A stretch of 40,707 nt of DNA from the NCBI GenBank assembly GCA_017623935.1, contig JAGAOC010000058.1, positions 1-40,707 on the forward strand. Direction: 5' to 3'. Source of the DNA: Agathobacter sp. GTDB taxonomy: Bacteria; Bacillota; Clostridia; Lachnospirales; Lachnospiraceae. This document shows positions 22,549 through 31,400 of this stretch, one piece after another (position 1 is the first letter of the stretch; the number at the start of each line of letters is the position of its first letter). The position numbers and the translations under genes are program-made. Under the pieces are notes generated by a model. It was given only the letters and a program-made list of their open reading frames with translations, ran no database searches and was not told the DNA's origin.

Positions 22549-24054
22549 TTACGGCATAACTACATCTTCATCTGACAGAGTCTCTCCATCAAAAACTTTC
22601 TCGATCAATTCTGTTGCAAAATCTACTGAATCCTGATCTGGGATCATAACATATGCATTCTTCTTAGGCATAGAGTAGGTCTTCTTAGAAGCTCCCTTTC
22701 CTGTTACTGCATAGGACTTGATATTCCATGTTCCGCCATCTTTTAACTGCATCTTAACCAGATCAGAGATCTCCTGTGAACTGATATTCGTTGCAAACAT
22801 TCCTTCAATACTATCCATGATACCGGAATAATTGCTGATAATAGCGGTACTTCCTGTGGCTTTTTCGATGATCGCTTCAATGACAGCCATCTGATGACGT
22901 CCTCTTGCATTGTCTCCATCTGCAAAGGAATAACGATCTCTTACAAAGGCCAGTGCTACTTCACCAGTCATATAGTTCATTCCTTTTTTGATGGAAAAAC
23001 CACCTTCTCTTGTGGTAACACTCTTCTCAGAATAAACCTCTACACCGCCTAATTCATCAATGAGTTTCTCAAAACCTGTAAAGTTGATCTGTGCATAGTA
23101 ATCTACATCTACTCCATACAGTGCTCCAAGAGTATCCATAGAACAATCAATTCCATAAATACCACAATGAGTCAACTTATCCTTAGAACCACTGGAAATA
23201 GAAATATCTACATAGTAATCCCTTGGTGTGTTCAAAAGCAGGATCTGCTTGCTTTCCGGATTCACTACTGCCAGGATATTTACGTCGCTTCGGCTGGTAG
23301 AAAGTTTCTTATTTCTTGTATCAGAACCACTGATATATACTACAAATGGTTCTTCTTCAATCTTATCGTTGACTTCTTTCTTCACCTGTTCTTTTTCAAC
23401 TTCGTTCTCAAAGATACGGCGAACCTTATCTGAAAAATCGGAGTAATCTTCATCCTCTGCCAATACATCTTCATATGCAACATTCAAGAGGATCGCCCCT
23501 ACATCTTTCGCATAAAGAGCTGCGATCATATCATCCACTGTATCAAATTCTTCTGTTGCAATCTCTTTATCTAAGGACTTATTGATGGCTTTCATTGCTT
23601 CCTGGGTATTCTCCCAGTCGTAGCTCTTGGTATATCCCAAAGTATAGTCTGCGATATCAGAAACATCCTGTGCTGGATCATCCTTTAACACATAAATAGC
23701 TGTTGTCTCTGTGATCACTTCATTGCCGGAAATACTTCCTATCGTTGAGTCTAATTTGGAAATAACAGAAGTTCCCATCAAGCATACGATGATCACAAAA
23801 GCAGACAAAACTGTTCCGAGTCCTCTCTTAACATAGGCTCCCGTTGGTTTTTTACCTTTCTTTTTTCTTGCAAATAACAACAAATACGCACAAGAAAACA
23901 ATAGCACTAGCACTGCTGCCACGAACAGTGTATACTCCATCGGCAACATATTGATCTTAACGACCATTGCCAACAGAAAAATACTAAATACAGCCTGCAG
24001 CACAAGAAAAACTCCTGCTACGACTTTCCATTTTTTTCTATCTTCGTTCTTCAT
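22549..24054 (-). CDS. LytR-CpsA-Psr (LCP) family glycopolymer transferase
   Basis: A 501-residue membrane protein with three N-terminal helices (about residues 10-100), an extracellular accessory region (about 115-235) and an LCP catalytic domain. The LCP hallmarks are LLLNTPRDYYVDI (Arg-Asp), KLTHCGIYG, the hydrophobic lipid-pocket segment, and FVRDRYSFADGDNARGRHQM (the Arg-rich motif). LCP enzymes move lipid-linked teichoic acids or other glycopolymers onto peptidoglycan. The start is preceded by AAGAAGGA. It lies 13 nt after arcC, so it is likely expressed from the arcC promoter. Confidence 0.93.
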   Translation of the reverse strand: MKNEDRKKWKVVAGVFLVLQAVFSIFLLAMVVKINMLPMEYTLFVAAVLVLLFSCAYLLLFARKKKGKKPTGAYVKRGLGTVLSAFVIIVCLMGTSVISKLDSTIGSISGNEVITETTAIYVLKDDPAQDVSDIADYTLGYTKSYDWENTQEAMKAINKSLDKEIATEEFDTVDDMIAALYAKDVGAILLNVAYEDVLAEDEDYSDFSDKVRRIFENEVEKEQVKKEVNDKIEEEPFVVYISGSDTRNKKLSTSRSDVNILAVVNPESKQILLLNTPRDYYVDISISSGSKDKLTHCGIYGIDCSMDTLGALYGVDVDYYAQINFTGFEKLIDELGGVEVYSEKSVTTREGGFSIKKGMNYMTGEVALAFVRDRYSFADGDNARGRHQMAVIEAIIEKATGSTAIISNYSGIMDSIEGMFATNISSQEISDLVKMQLKDGGTWNIKSYAVTGKGASKKTYSMPKKNAYVMIPDQDSVDFATELIEKVFDGETLSDEDVVMP

Positions 24055-24067
24055 TTCAATTCCTTCT

Positions 24068-25000
24068 TTACTTCTTGATCAAGGTTCCCATTCCACCTGT
24101 GATTTCTTTTGTATCTTTATTGAGCTTCGTAATGAGCACTGATCTCATTGCTGAATCTCCAATAAATTCAATCGCAGCTTCAATCTTCGGTCCCATAGTT
24201 CCCGGAGCAAACTCTCCTGCTTCCAGATACTTCTGTGCCTGAGATACTGTCATAGTATCTAACGCCTTCTCCTCTGCCGTACCGAAGCTTAAACATACTT
24301 TGTCCACACTTGTTAAGATAACAAGCATATCTGCATCTACCAGTTCTGCAAGTTTTCCTGCTGCCAGATCCTTTTCAATGACTGCGCTGGCTCCCTGAAG
24401 ACGATTACTCTGTGAAAGAACCGGAATTCCACCGCCGCCACAGGCGATCACTACCTGATCTGCGTCTGCCAAGGCACGGATTGCATCAATCTCTACGATA
24501 TCTACCGGCTTTGGAGCTGCCACGATCCTGCGGTATCCTTCTCCCACTTGTGTTACATGGTTACCTTTCTTCTCCTCTTCTTCTGCTTCCTCTTTGGTCA
24601 TTACTCGTCCGATCATCTTGGTCGGATTATAAAATGCCTCATCATATGGATCAACTACCATCTGTGTCAATACAGTAGAAACAGTCTTATAGATTCCACG
24701 ATTTAATAATTCTGTACGAATCGCATTCTGCAGATCGTATCCAATATATCCCTGACTCATAGCGGAACAAATAGCGGTAGGCGTTGCCGTATATTCAGGA
24801 TATAAACGGCAAAACTCATTCATTGCCGTATGGATCATTCCCACCTGTGGTCCATTACTATGGGTAATGATCACTTGATAATCATCCCTGATAAAGTCTG
24901 CTACAGCTTTTGCAGTACGCTGCGCTGCTGCACGCTGCTCCGGTAATGTACTTCCTAATGCTTCGTGTCCCAGAGCAATTACAATTCTCTTCTTCTTCAT
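24068..25000 (-). CDS. arcC: Carbamate kinase
   Basis: A 310-residue amino-acid kinase family enzyme that makes ATP from carbamoyl phosphate, or the reverse. Family features: THSNGPQVGMI, SAMSQGYIGYDLQNA, PTKMIGRVMTKEEA, VIACGGGGIPV, VIEKDLAAGKLAE and GTMGPKIEAAIEFI. The N-terminal nucleotide loop reads ALGHEALG where many carbamate kinases have ALGGNALG. No arcA, arcB or other arginine-deiminase gene is next to it, so the carbamoyl phosphate may come from another catabolic route. Strong promoter at 25040-25068 and AGGAGG before the ATG. Confidence 0.95.
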   Translation of the reverse strand: MKKKRIVIALGHEALGSTLPEQRAAAQRTAKAVADFIRDDYQVIITHSNGPQVGMIHTAMNEFCRLYPEYTATPTAICSAMSQGYIGYDLQNAIRTELLNRGIYKTVSTVLTQMVVDPYDEAFYNPTKMIGRVMTKEEAEEEEKKGNHVTQVGEGYRRIVAAPKPVDIVEIDAIRALADADQVVIACGGGGIPVLSQSNRLQGASAVIEKDLAAGKLAELVDADMLVILTSVDKVCLSFGTAEEKALDTMTVSQAQKYLEAGEFAPGTMGPKIEAAIEFIGDSAMRSVLITKLNKDTKEITGGMGTLIKK

Positions 25001-25039
25001 AAAAATGGAGCCTCCTGTACTAAGTCATACTTAAATCTT

Positions 25040-25068
25040 ATTATGAGATATTCTGCCAAATTTGTCAA
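25040..25068 (-). promoter_or_regulatory. Promoter of arcC
   Basis: Perfect TTGACA (25063-25068) with CATAAT (25040-25045) 17 nt downstream on the minus strand, about 40 nt before the start codon. Confidence 0.85.
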
Positions 25069-25135
25069 CGAATTTACCCTTTGGATAGGGAAAACCTACC
25101 TTTTAAAAGTTTTCTTATTCTAAGCGAAAAGAACA

Positions 25136-25176
25136 CCCGGAAAACCTGTACCAAATGCGTCAGTACCGTTTCCGGG
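25136..25176 (-). terminator. Hairpin after htrA, probable terminator
   Basis: Arms CCCGGAAA (25136-25143) and TTTCCGGG (25169-25176) with an inner GTAC/GTAC pairing. TGTTCTTTTC follows on the minus strand. It lies about 90 nt after the protease stop and upstream of the arcC promoter. Confidence 0.55.
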
Positions 25177-25267
25177 CGAATTCCTTCAAAAAAACCTATT
25201 TTTGAATCTTTTGTTTCATTTGTGTATACAATTCGGAAAATTCTCTCACAGATTCTTCAACCTTAAA

Positions 25268-26788
25268 TTAATTCTGTACGCTATTCTGTCCTCCTAAAGT
25301 TACCTGAATATCTGTCTGCTGATAACCGCCATCATTCATTCTTTGAATGGTAATGGTAACCTGCTGGCCTTCTGCATAGTAAGATAACAGTTCTTTCAAC
25401 GCACTCATAGATGTGATCTGCTGTCCATCAAATTTGGTAATGATATCTCCCTGTCTGATGCCTGCCTGATCTGCTGCTGAATTGCTGATCACGCTATACA
25501 CATATACACCTTCTGGCATTCCATATGCCTGAGCCACATCAGAGGAAACATCCTGTCCCTGAATTCCTAAATAAGCACTCTTAGCTTCTTCTACCTTCTC
25601 TCTGGTGATGAGCTGCTGAATGATCGGAAGCGCGTCTGCCATTGGGATCGCATAGCCAATTCCTTCTACTGCGGTATCAGAATATTTTGCGGAGTTAATA
25701 CCAATGACCTCACCCTTAGCGTTTAATAATGCACCACCACTGTTTCCTGGGTTGATCGCTGCATCTGTCTGGATCAGATTGTTATTGGTAACGGTTAATC
25801 CACTTGTCTCATCAGATACAGTTACTGTACGACCTAATGCACTGATAACACCAGTTGTAACAGACTGTCCATAACCTAAAGCATTTCCAATTGCAATGGC
25901 AGCTTCACCTACCTGAACCTGTTCAGAATCCCCTACGGTTGCAACCTTAATCTTACTTAAAGTCTCTGCTTCAATACTATCTAAAGCAACTTTTACAACT
26001 GCCAGGTCATCTGCTGCGTCAGTTCCTTTTACTTCACAGCTTACAGTTGCATCATCACAGAACTGAACTGTCAGTTTATCAGCGCCATCTACTACGTGAT
26101 TGTTTGTTACAATGTATAAATACTTATCATCCTGACTGATGATGATTCCAGAACCACAGCTAGAGCTCTCGTAGCTCTGGGAAGGTCCCCAGAACTGCTG
26201 ATATGTTACTGTGCTGGTATTTGTGATAGCAACGATACTTGGCATAACTTCATCAACGATATCCGCTACGTCGGTTAATTCTTTTGCATATCCAGTAGAT
26301 GTCTGTTCCACATCCCCCTGCTGCTGCAGCTGGCTATCTTCTTTTTCAGATTCTTTTTTTGATTCAGAGTTCTGTGTGCTTTCCTCAACTTTGCTGGAGG
26401 ATACTCCAAGAACCTTATTTCCAACATAATTGACGCCGGTAAATACAGTTCCTGCCACTAATCCGAAAACCAAGGCAATTGCTGCACATTTTGCCAGAGT
26501 CACTCCGAAGTTATTTTTCTTCTTCGGTTGTTTATAACCGCCCTGACCACCTGCGCTTTGACCATTTACAGTCTGAGTGTTTACGTTCTGGCTGTTCATG
26601 TTCTGGTAGTTGGTGTTCTGGTAGTTGGTATTCTGATAGCCGGCGCTTTGATAAGTCGGCTGCTGGTATGGATTAGAATAATTGCCCACTGCTCCATTCT
26701 GCTGATTGCAATTTAAGTTACTATTTTGATTGTTATTCTGATCGTTATTCTGATCGTTATCAAAATTATTATAATAATTATTGTCCAT
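25268..26788 (-). CDS. htrA: HtrA/DegP-like membrane serine protease with Asn/Gln-rich tail
   Basis: A 506-residue S1C protease. Residues 1-90 are a cytoplasmic tail very rich in Asn, Gln and Tyr, with short repeats (YQNTN, DQNN); a KKKNN anchor precedes one transmembrane helix (about 97-120). Outside comes an acidic/Gln linker and then the trypsin-like domain: catalytic His in TNNHVVDGAD, Asp in DDLAVVKV, Ser in AAINPGNSGGALL. A C-terminal PDZ domain (about 400-495) starts near AYLGIQG. It handles misfolded or damaged proteins at the cell surface. AAGGAAGGAG precedes the ATG. No clear heat-shock operator was seen in the 90 nt upstream. Confidence 0.95.
   Translation of the reverse strand: MDNNYYNNFDNDQNNDQNNNQNSNLNCNQQNGAVGNYSNPYQQPTYQSAGYQNTNYQNTNYQNMNSQNVNTQTVNGQSAGGQGGYKQPKKKNNFGVTLAKCAAIALVFGLVAGTVFTGVNYVGNKVLGVSSSKVEESTQNSESKKESEKEDSQLQQQGDVEQTSTGYAKELTDVADIVDEVMPSIVAITNTSTVTYQQFWGPSQSYESSSCGSGIIISQDDKYLYIVTNNHVVDGADKLTVQFCDDATVSCEVKGTDAADDLAVVKVALDSIEAETLSKIKVATVGDSEQVQVGEAAIAIGNALGYGQSVTTGVISALGRTVTVSDETSGLTVTNNNLIQTDAAINPGNSGGALLNAKGEVIGINSAKYSDTAVEGIGYAIPMADALPIIQQLITREKVEEAKSAYLGIQGQDVSSDVAQAYGMPEGVYVYSVISNSAADQAGIRQGDIITKFDGQQITSMSALKELLSYYAEGQQVTITIQRMNDGGYQQTDIQVTLGGQNSVQN
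26591..26788 (-). repeat. Short tandem repeats encoding the HtrA Asn/Gln-rich tail
   Basis: A 15-bp unit (TTCTGGTAGTTGGTG and variants) recurs around 26591-26660. A shorter TTCTGATCGTTA unit recurs around 26735-26762 next to ATT-rich triplets. The units keep frame and encode Y-Q-N-T-N and D-Q-N-N. Confidence 0.75.
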
Positions 26789-26880
26789 GTTACTGACTCC
26801 TTCCTTACTTGTTTATATGAAAGAGTTTAAATTTATTGTGTGTTTAATTTGTGACCAAGTTCTTAAAAATCTGTTATCAA

Positions 26881-28716
26881 TTATTCAACTGTAACGGATT
26901 TTGCCAGATTTCTTGGCTTATCTACATCCAGTCCTCTTCCTACAGAAACATAGTATGAGAAGATCTGTAACGGAATGATTGCCAGAGAATTAGTAAAATA
27001 CTGGTTGGTCTTCGGCACATAGATGGTGTAATCTGCACATTTTTCAATCTCCAGATTATCATCATTGGTGATCGCCATAACCACTGCGCCTCTGGTCTTT
27101 ACTTCCACAATATTACTGATAGTCTTCTTATATAAATCTTCCTGAGTTACCACTGCAGTCACTAATGTACCATCTTCGATCAGGGAAATCGTACCATGTT
27201 TTAATTCACCTGCCGCATAGGCCTCTGAATGAATATAGGAAATCTCTTTTAATTTCAAAGAACCTTCCAGTGAAATCGCGTAATCGATTCCTCTTCCGAT
27301 AAAGAATACATCTTTAGCAGCTACATAGCGGTTTGCAAACTTCTGGATTCGCTCCTGATTACCCAGAAGGCTTTCGATCTGATTCGGGAGCATTTCGATA
27401 TCTCTTAAATACTCCTTCATAGTCTCATCAGAAATCTCGCCTCTGACACCGGCAAATTTCAATGCCAAAAGATATAAAGCTACTAACTGGCAGCTATAAG
27501 CCTTAGTAGTCGCTACTGCGATCTCAGGTCCAGCCCAGGTATACATAACCCTATCCGCCTCTCTGGCGATAGAACTTCCTACCACATTTACGATTCCAAG
27601 AGTAGTGATTCCTTTTTCTTTTGCCAGACGAAGGGCAGCCAGAGAATCTGCGGTCTCTCCTGACTGACTGATAACGATCAAAAGATCTCCCTCGTTTAAG
27701 ATTGGGTTACGGTAACGGAATTCAGATGCAAGATCCACTTCTACCGGAATTCGTGCAAGCCCTTCAAAAACATACTTATTGGTAACACCAGTATGATAAG
27801 CAGAACCACAAGCAACAATATGAATTTTCTTGATGGCTTTGATCTCTTCATCGCTCATGCCCAGTTCTTCAATCTCGATCTGTCCATCCTTGATTCTTGG
27901 GCTGATGGTATCCCGCACTGCTTTTGGCTGTTCATAGATCTCTTTCAGCATAAAATGCTCATATCCATTTTTCTCAGCAGCATTGATATCCCAGTCAATA
28001 TGTTTGGCTTCCTTCTGGATCTCATCTCCATCCTCGTTAAAGAAGCGGATGTCATGTTCAGAAAGACAGGCAATTTCCTGATTCTCGATAAAATATACAT
28101 CTCTGGTATATTTCAGCACTGCCGGAACATCAGAAGCAATCAGATTGCCGTCCTGTGCCATACCAACAATAAGTGGGCTGTCTTTTCTTACAGAGTACAC
28201 AAGATCCGGATGATCCTGGAAAATGATTCCTAAAGCATAGGAACCTTCTACTCTGTGCATAACCTTTGTAACAGCGGTAAGCATATCTTTGCCATATTTA
28301 TTGTAGTAATAATCTAACAGATTAACTACTACCTCTGTATCTGTCTCAGAATAAAACTCATAGCCTTTCTCTGACAAAAGGTTCTTTAATTTCTGATAGT
28401 TCTCAATGATACCATTGTGAACTAATGCAATAGTACGGCTTTTATTAAAATGTGGGTGGGCATTGGTATCTGATGGTTCCCCATGGGTTGCCCAACGAGT
28501 GTGTCCAATTCCAACTGTTCCCGGCATGATCTCCCCATCATGGGTCAATTCGCTCAACACCTTTAACCGTCCTGTTGCTTTCTGAATATTAATCTGTTGT
28601 CCATCATAGACTGCCATACCAGCAGAATCATATCCACGGTATTCCAGTTTTGACAAGCCGTCCAAAAGAATTGGCGCAGCCTGAGCTTTTCCAACATAGC
28701 CAACAATTCCACACAT
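26881..28716 (-). CDS. glmS: Glutamine-fructose-6-phosphate aminotransferase
   Basis: A 611-residue GlmS. It makes glucosamine-6-phosphate from fructose-6-phosphate and glutamine, the first step to UDP-GlcNAc. Cys2 is the glutaminase nucleophile (MCGIVGYVG), with HTRWATHGEPSD and NGIIENY in the N-terminal domain. Two SIS sugar-isomerase domains follow (VACGSAYHTG, ISQSGETADSL; FIGRGIDYAIS). It ends KSVTVE as is typical. It starts only 18 nt after the uridylyltransferase stop, with AAAGGA upstream, so it is in that operon. There is no room for a glmS ribozyme directly in front of it. Confidence 0.98.
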   Translation of the reverse strand: MCGIVGYVGKAQAAPILLDGLSKLEYRGYDSAGMAVYDGQQINIQKATGRLKVLSELTHDGEIMPGTVGIGHTRWATHGEPSDTNAHPHFNKSRTIALVHNGIIENYQKLKNLLSEKGYEFYSETDTEVVVNLLDYYYNKYGKDMLTAVTKVMHRVEGSYALGIIFQDHPDLVYSVRKDSPLIVGMAQDGNLIASDVPAVLKYTRDVYFIENQEIACLSEHDIRFFNEDGDEIQKEAKHIDWDINAAEKNGYEHFMLKEIYEQPKAVRDTISPRIKDGQIEIEELGMSDEEIKAIKKIHIVACGSAYHTGVTNKYVFEGLARIPVEVDLASEFRYRNPILNEGDLLIVISQSGETADSLAALRLAKEKGITTLGIVNVVGSSIAREADRVMYTWAGPEIAVATTKAYSCQLVALYLLALKFAGVRGEISDETMKEYLRDIEMLPNQIESLLGNQERIQKFANRYVAAKDVFFIGRGIDYAISLEGSLKLKEISYIHSEAYAAGELKHGTISLIEDGTLVTAVVTQEDLYKKTISNIVEVKTRGAVVMAITNDDNLEIEKCADYTIYVPKTNQYFTNSLAIIPLQIFSYYVSVGRGLDVDKPRNLAKSVTVE

Positions 28717-28734
28717 AAAATCAATTTTCCTTTC

Positions 28735-29943
28735 TTACAGTGTTACTCCATTTTTGGAAAGAAGTTCTCTTGCAGATTCTACAGAATCTACGCCGGTGGC
28801 ATTTTTCACTGGAGCAAACTCTTTCTCTCTGTCTACTTCAAAAGAGAGACAGTCATCCATTAAATATACCATATCTAAGATCAGTGTCTCGAATTTATAA
28901 GCATTTGGAGATTCTGGTTTCTGTAAAACTCCCTGCTCATCTAAATAAGGTACTTTCTTCTCTACAATATGCAGAGGCATCTGTTTATTTGCAATCTCTA
29001 ACAATTTATCTACACGGAACAGATAATTTAAGATCACACCGAATCCATACAGTAAAGATCCTGTCTCGCTTTTTGCTTCTGCCATCTCTGGTGTCAGTTC
29101 ATAATATTCAATGATAGATGGTTTGCCATCCTCAAGACAAAGAGCTCCTACTCTCTCATATGGATCGACTTTTCTTACTACCTTAGCGCCGCTGACTCTT
29201 CCAGAATCAATGGTAGCTCCCACAAATACCGGATCTGCGATCTGCTGTAAAACATTGTCTACCGCAAATACATTGAGCCATTCTACGCCCTTTTCTTTCA
29301 GATCTTCTCCCAGACCTGCTTTGATGAGGGATGAGAACCAACCACCATTACCGTTTGGAGACATAGCTAAAGAATCTTCTGCTTCCATTAAGACATTTCC
29401 ATCAAAATCTACTGCTGGAACCATTTCCTGAACAAAGAATTTCACGAAATCTTTGTTATATCCGAAAAAGTCATGTTCTTCGAAAAATTCTCTTGTCTGG
29501 GCATCATTTTTATCACTGGTCATGATATATAAAGGCACCCATGCCTCAGCCTTAGTGGTAACTTTCTTCAAGTTCTCGATGAGCTGCTCAAAAATATAGA
29601 GATCTTTGGTCACACCAATATTGTACATTCCCTTTGCCTTATCAAAGCCCAGTCTGGTTCCCTGACCGCCAGCTAACAAAATAGCGCCAACTTTACATTC
29701 TTTGACCGCCTGTAATCCTTTTTCCTCAAAAGCATCTCTCTTCTCAGCGATCTCAGGAAGTTCCATAGCTCCAAGAGGAGCAAAGGTTCCTCTTTTCTGT
29801 TCTTTATGATCGATGAGATCCAGATAGGACCAATCCATATTTTCTAACTGCGCCTCTAATTTGGCTGGAATTTCTGTTCCAATTAACTTTCCAAGATATT
29901 TCTGATCTTTTGCTTTGATCATTTCTTCTACATTACTCTTCAT
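28735..29943 (-). CDS. UDPGP-type uridylyltransferase (UDP-GlcNAc or UDP-glucose pyrophosphorylase)
   Basis: A 402-residue nucleotidyltransferase of the eukaryote-like UDPGP family. The nucleotide loop is ILLAGGQGTRLGFDKAKGMY (about residue 95). Further family elements are YIMTSDKNDAQTREFF, GNGGWFSSL, VDNVLQQIADPVFVGA and ESPNAYKFETLILD. These match UDP-N-acetylhexosamine pyrophosphorylases better than bacterial GlmU or GalU, and the adjoining glmS supports UDP-GlcNAc as product; UDP-glucose is the alternative. The start at 29943 has AAGGGG 8 nt upstream; a longer reading frame begins inside the upstream hairpin and is not supported. Operon with glmS. Confidence 0.88.
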   Translation of the reverse strand: MKSNVEEMIKAKDQKYLGKLIGTEIPAKLEAQLENMDWSYLDLIDHKEQKRGTFAPLGAMELPEIAEKRDAFEEKGLQAVKECKVGAILLAGGQGTRLGFDKAKGMYNIGVTKDLYIFEQLIENLKKVTTKAEAWVPLYIMTSDKNDAQTREFFEEHDFFGYNKDFVKFFVQEMVPAVDFDGNVLMEAEDSLAMSPNGNGGWFSSLIKAGLGEDLKEKGVEWLNVFAVDNVLQQIADPVFVGATIDSGRVSGAKVVRKVDPYERVGALCLEDGKPSIIEYYELTPEMAEAKSETGSLLYGFGVILNYLFRVDKLLEIANKQMPLHIVEKKVPYLDEQGVLQKPESPNAYKFETLILDMVYLMDDCLSFEVDREKEFAPVKNATGVDSVESARELLSKNGVTL

Positions 29944-29979
29944 ATAAAAATCCCCTTTTCCAGTTATTTTTACCTGCCT

Positions 29980-30001
29980 AAGAATCTTGATCAAAATTCT
30001 T
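29980..30001. repeat. 22-bp near-perfect palindrome upstream of the uridylyltransferase
   Basis: Arms AAGAATCTTGA and TCAAAATTCTT match with one mismatch and no spacer. It lies 37 nt before the start at 29943. A weak TTGATC inside it is 16 nt from TAAAAA, so it may be an operator over a promoter. Confidence 0.55.
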
Positions 30002-30009
30002 GGCAATGT

Positions 30010-30043
30010 ACAAATAGACCAACCTCTCGATTGGTCCACTTGT
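30010..30043 (-). terminator. 13-bp hairpin after the second LCP gene
   Basis: Arms at 30010-30022 and 30031-30043 pair over 13 bp with two G-U pairs and an 8-nt loop. They start 11 nt after the LCP stop. No T run follows on the minus strand, so termination may be partial and read-through into the uridylyltransferase-glmS genes possible. Confidence 0.5.
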
Positions 30044-30053
30044 TATACATATA

Positions 30054-31181
30054 TTATTTTAAGTCACTCGTTCCATCGACACCTACCGTCTCGTTATAGG
30101 CATCTGTATTATAGATGGCACTGCCTTCTTTAACACCGGTCTTATCTACGATAGTTGAACTGATGTTCTGAACCGTAGCCGATGGGACATAATCTGTCTC
30201 ATTGAAAAGATATTCATGCAGTTCTGCCACATTATCTTCCAGTTCTACTGCTACAACATATTCCTTCTTGTTCTCTTTATAGATGGATACGTCATATGGA
30301 AAACCGGATGTAGAAGCCAAGCTATAATCTGGCAAAGCCTTTAACAGAGACAGCATCTCCTTCAGACTTAATGTGGTAGAAATATCATCAAATACCGTAT
30401 CACAGATCTTACTTAAGGTCGCCAGATCAGCTTCTCTCGCCTTCTCTAACATCGCCTGTAGCACAATTCTCTGACGAGAAGCACGTTTAAAGTCATCTCC
30501 GGAGGTATAACGGATTCTTGCATAAGCAGTTGCCTGTGTTCCATCCAGATGGGCCAAACCAGCCTCTTCAACTTCTGGAGTTGTAAGTCCAGTCGTCTTA
30601 TCAATCTCCCAGAGATAGTAATTGATATATTTTACTTCCTGCTCTGTGATCTCAATATCCACGCCTCCTAAGGCATCAATTGTCTCTACCAGAGCGTTCC
30701 AGTCTACACAGACATACTCTGTAATATTCAGATCAAGATTGGTATTGATCATCTGAACAGCCTGCACTGCACCGCCTTTTCCGTAGGCACTATTTGCTTT
30801 ATTATAGGAATCATCACCTATTTTCAAATAAGTATCTCGGTATACAGATACCAGTTTAACCTCATGAGTCTCATTATTGATGCTGGCGATCATGATAACA
30901 TCGGAATTACCAGAATCATAATTATTACTTCCTCTGTTATCCAGTCCAAATAAGGCTATATTGGTGTAACCTCCCATCGCCAGAAGGGTGCTCTCCCCAA
31001 TATCACTGTTAATTCCTGCCTCTGAATCAGTCATAGACTTTTCAAACTTGATCTTGCCAACTTTCTGCCAGACAAAGCATACTGCTAAGAGGATCAATAA
31101 GATCAGAATCTCTAATGCTATGACCACTGCTTTGCGCTTTCTCTGCTTTTTTCTTGAAACTTTTGTATTATTACCTGCCAT
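30054..31181 (-). CDS. LytR-CpsA-Psr (LCP) family protein, second copy
   Basis: A 375-residue membrane protein with a short basic cytoplasmic tail (SRKKQRKRK), one transmembrane helix (VVIALEILILLILLAVCFVW) and an extracellular LCP domain. The motifs are VSVYRDTYLKI (Arg-Asp), NSAYGKGG, DWNALVETIDALGGVDI, and YARIRYTSGDDFKRASRQR (Arg motif). It is shorter than the other LCP protein in this window and lacks its three-helix start. Likely attaches glycopolymers to the wall. AAGGAA lies 8 nt before the ATG. It begins 4 nt after the zinc-ribbon gene stop. Confidence 0.93.
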   Translation of the reverse strand: MAGNNTKVSRKKQRKRKAVVIALEILILLILLAVCFVWQKVGKIKFEKSMTDSEAGINSDIGESTLLAMGGYTNIALFGLDNRGSNNYDSGNSDVIMIASINNETHEVKLVSVYRDTYLKIGDDSYNKANSAYGKGGAVQAVQMINTNLDLNITEYVCVDWNALVETIDALGGVDIEITEQEVKYINYYLWEIDKTTGLTTPEVEEAGLAHLDGTQATAYARIRYTSGDDFKRASRQRIVLQAMLEKAREADLATLSKICDTVFDDISTTLSLKEMLSLLKALPDYSLASTSGFPYDVSIYKENKKEYVVAVELEDNVAELHEYLFNETDYVPSATVQNISSTIVDKTGVKEGSAIYNTDAYNETVGVDGTSDLK

Positions 31182-31185
31182 ATCA

Positions 31186-31386
31186 CTATTCCTTACGTCT
31201 ACTATGTATATATAGCCAGGCCTTTGCGTAATCCTGACGTTCTTCCTCTGACATCTCGGAATATTTCCCGAATTCCAGATTGGTCAGCCGCATCTGGTCT
31301 TTGCCACACTTGTGACATTCTACGTCCTTACGACGAGATACTACTCGCATCCAGCCACAATCGGGACAAATGTATATTTTCATCAT
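31186..31386 (-). CDS. Small zinc-ribbon protein
   Basis: A 66-residue protein with two CxxC knuckles (CPDCG at about residue 7 and CHKCG at about 24), then a basic/acidic helical tail (MSEEERQDYAKAWLYIHSR). Such small zinc-ribbon proteins occur widely in Clostridia without known function. Two adjacent ATG codons are possible; AGGA lies 8 nt before the first. It sits 14 nt after the phosphohexomutase gene and 4 nt before the LCP gene, so it is part of the same run. Confidence 0.82.
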   Translation of the reverse strand: MMKIYICPDCGWMRVVSRRKDVECHKCGKDQMRLTNLEFGKYSEMSEEERQDYAKAWLYIHSRRKE

Positions 31387-31400
31387 AGACTTATTCCTAC

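Noticed and set aside
28717-28734. glmS ribozyme expected in front of glmS
   Set aside because: Only 18 nt separate glmS from the upstream gene, and nothing resembling the ribozyme core was seen there; recorded as absent.
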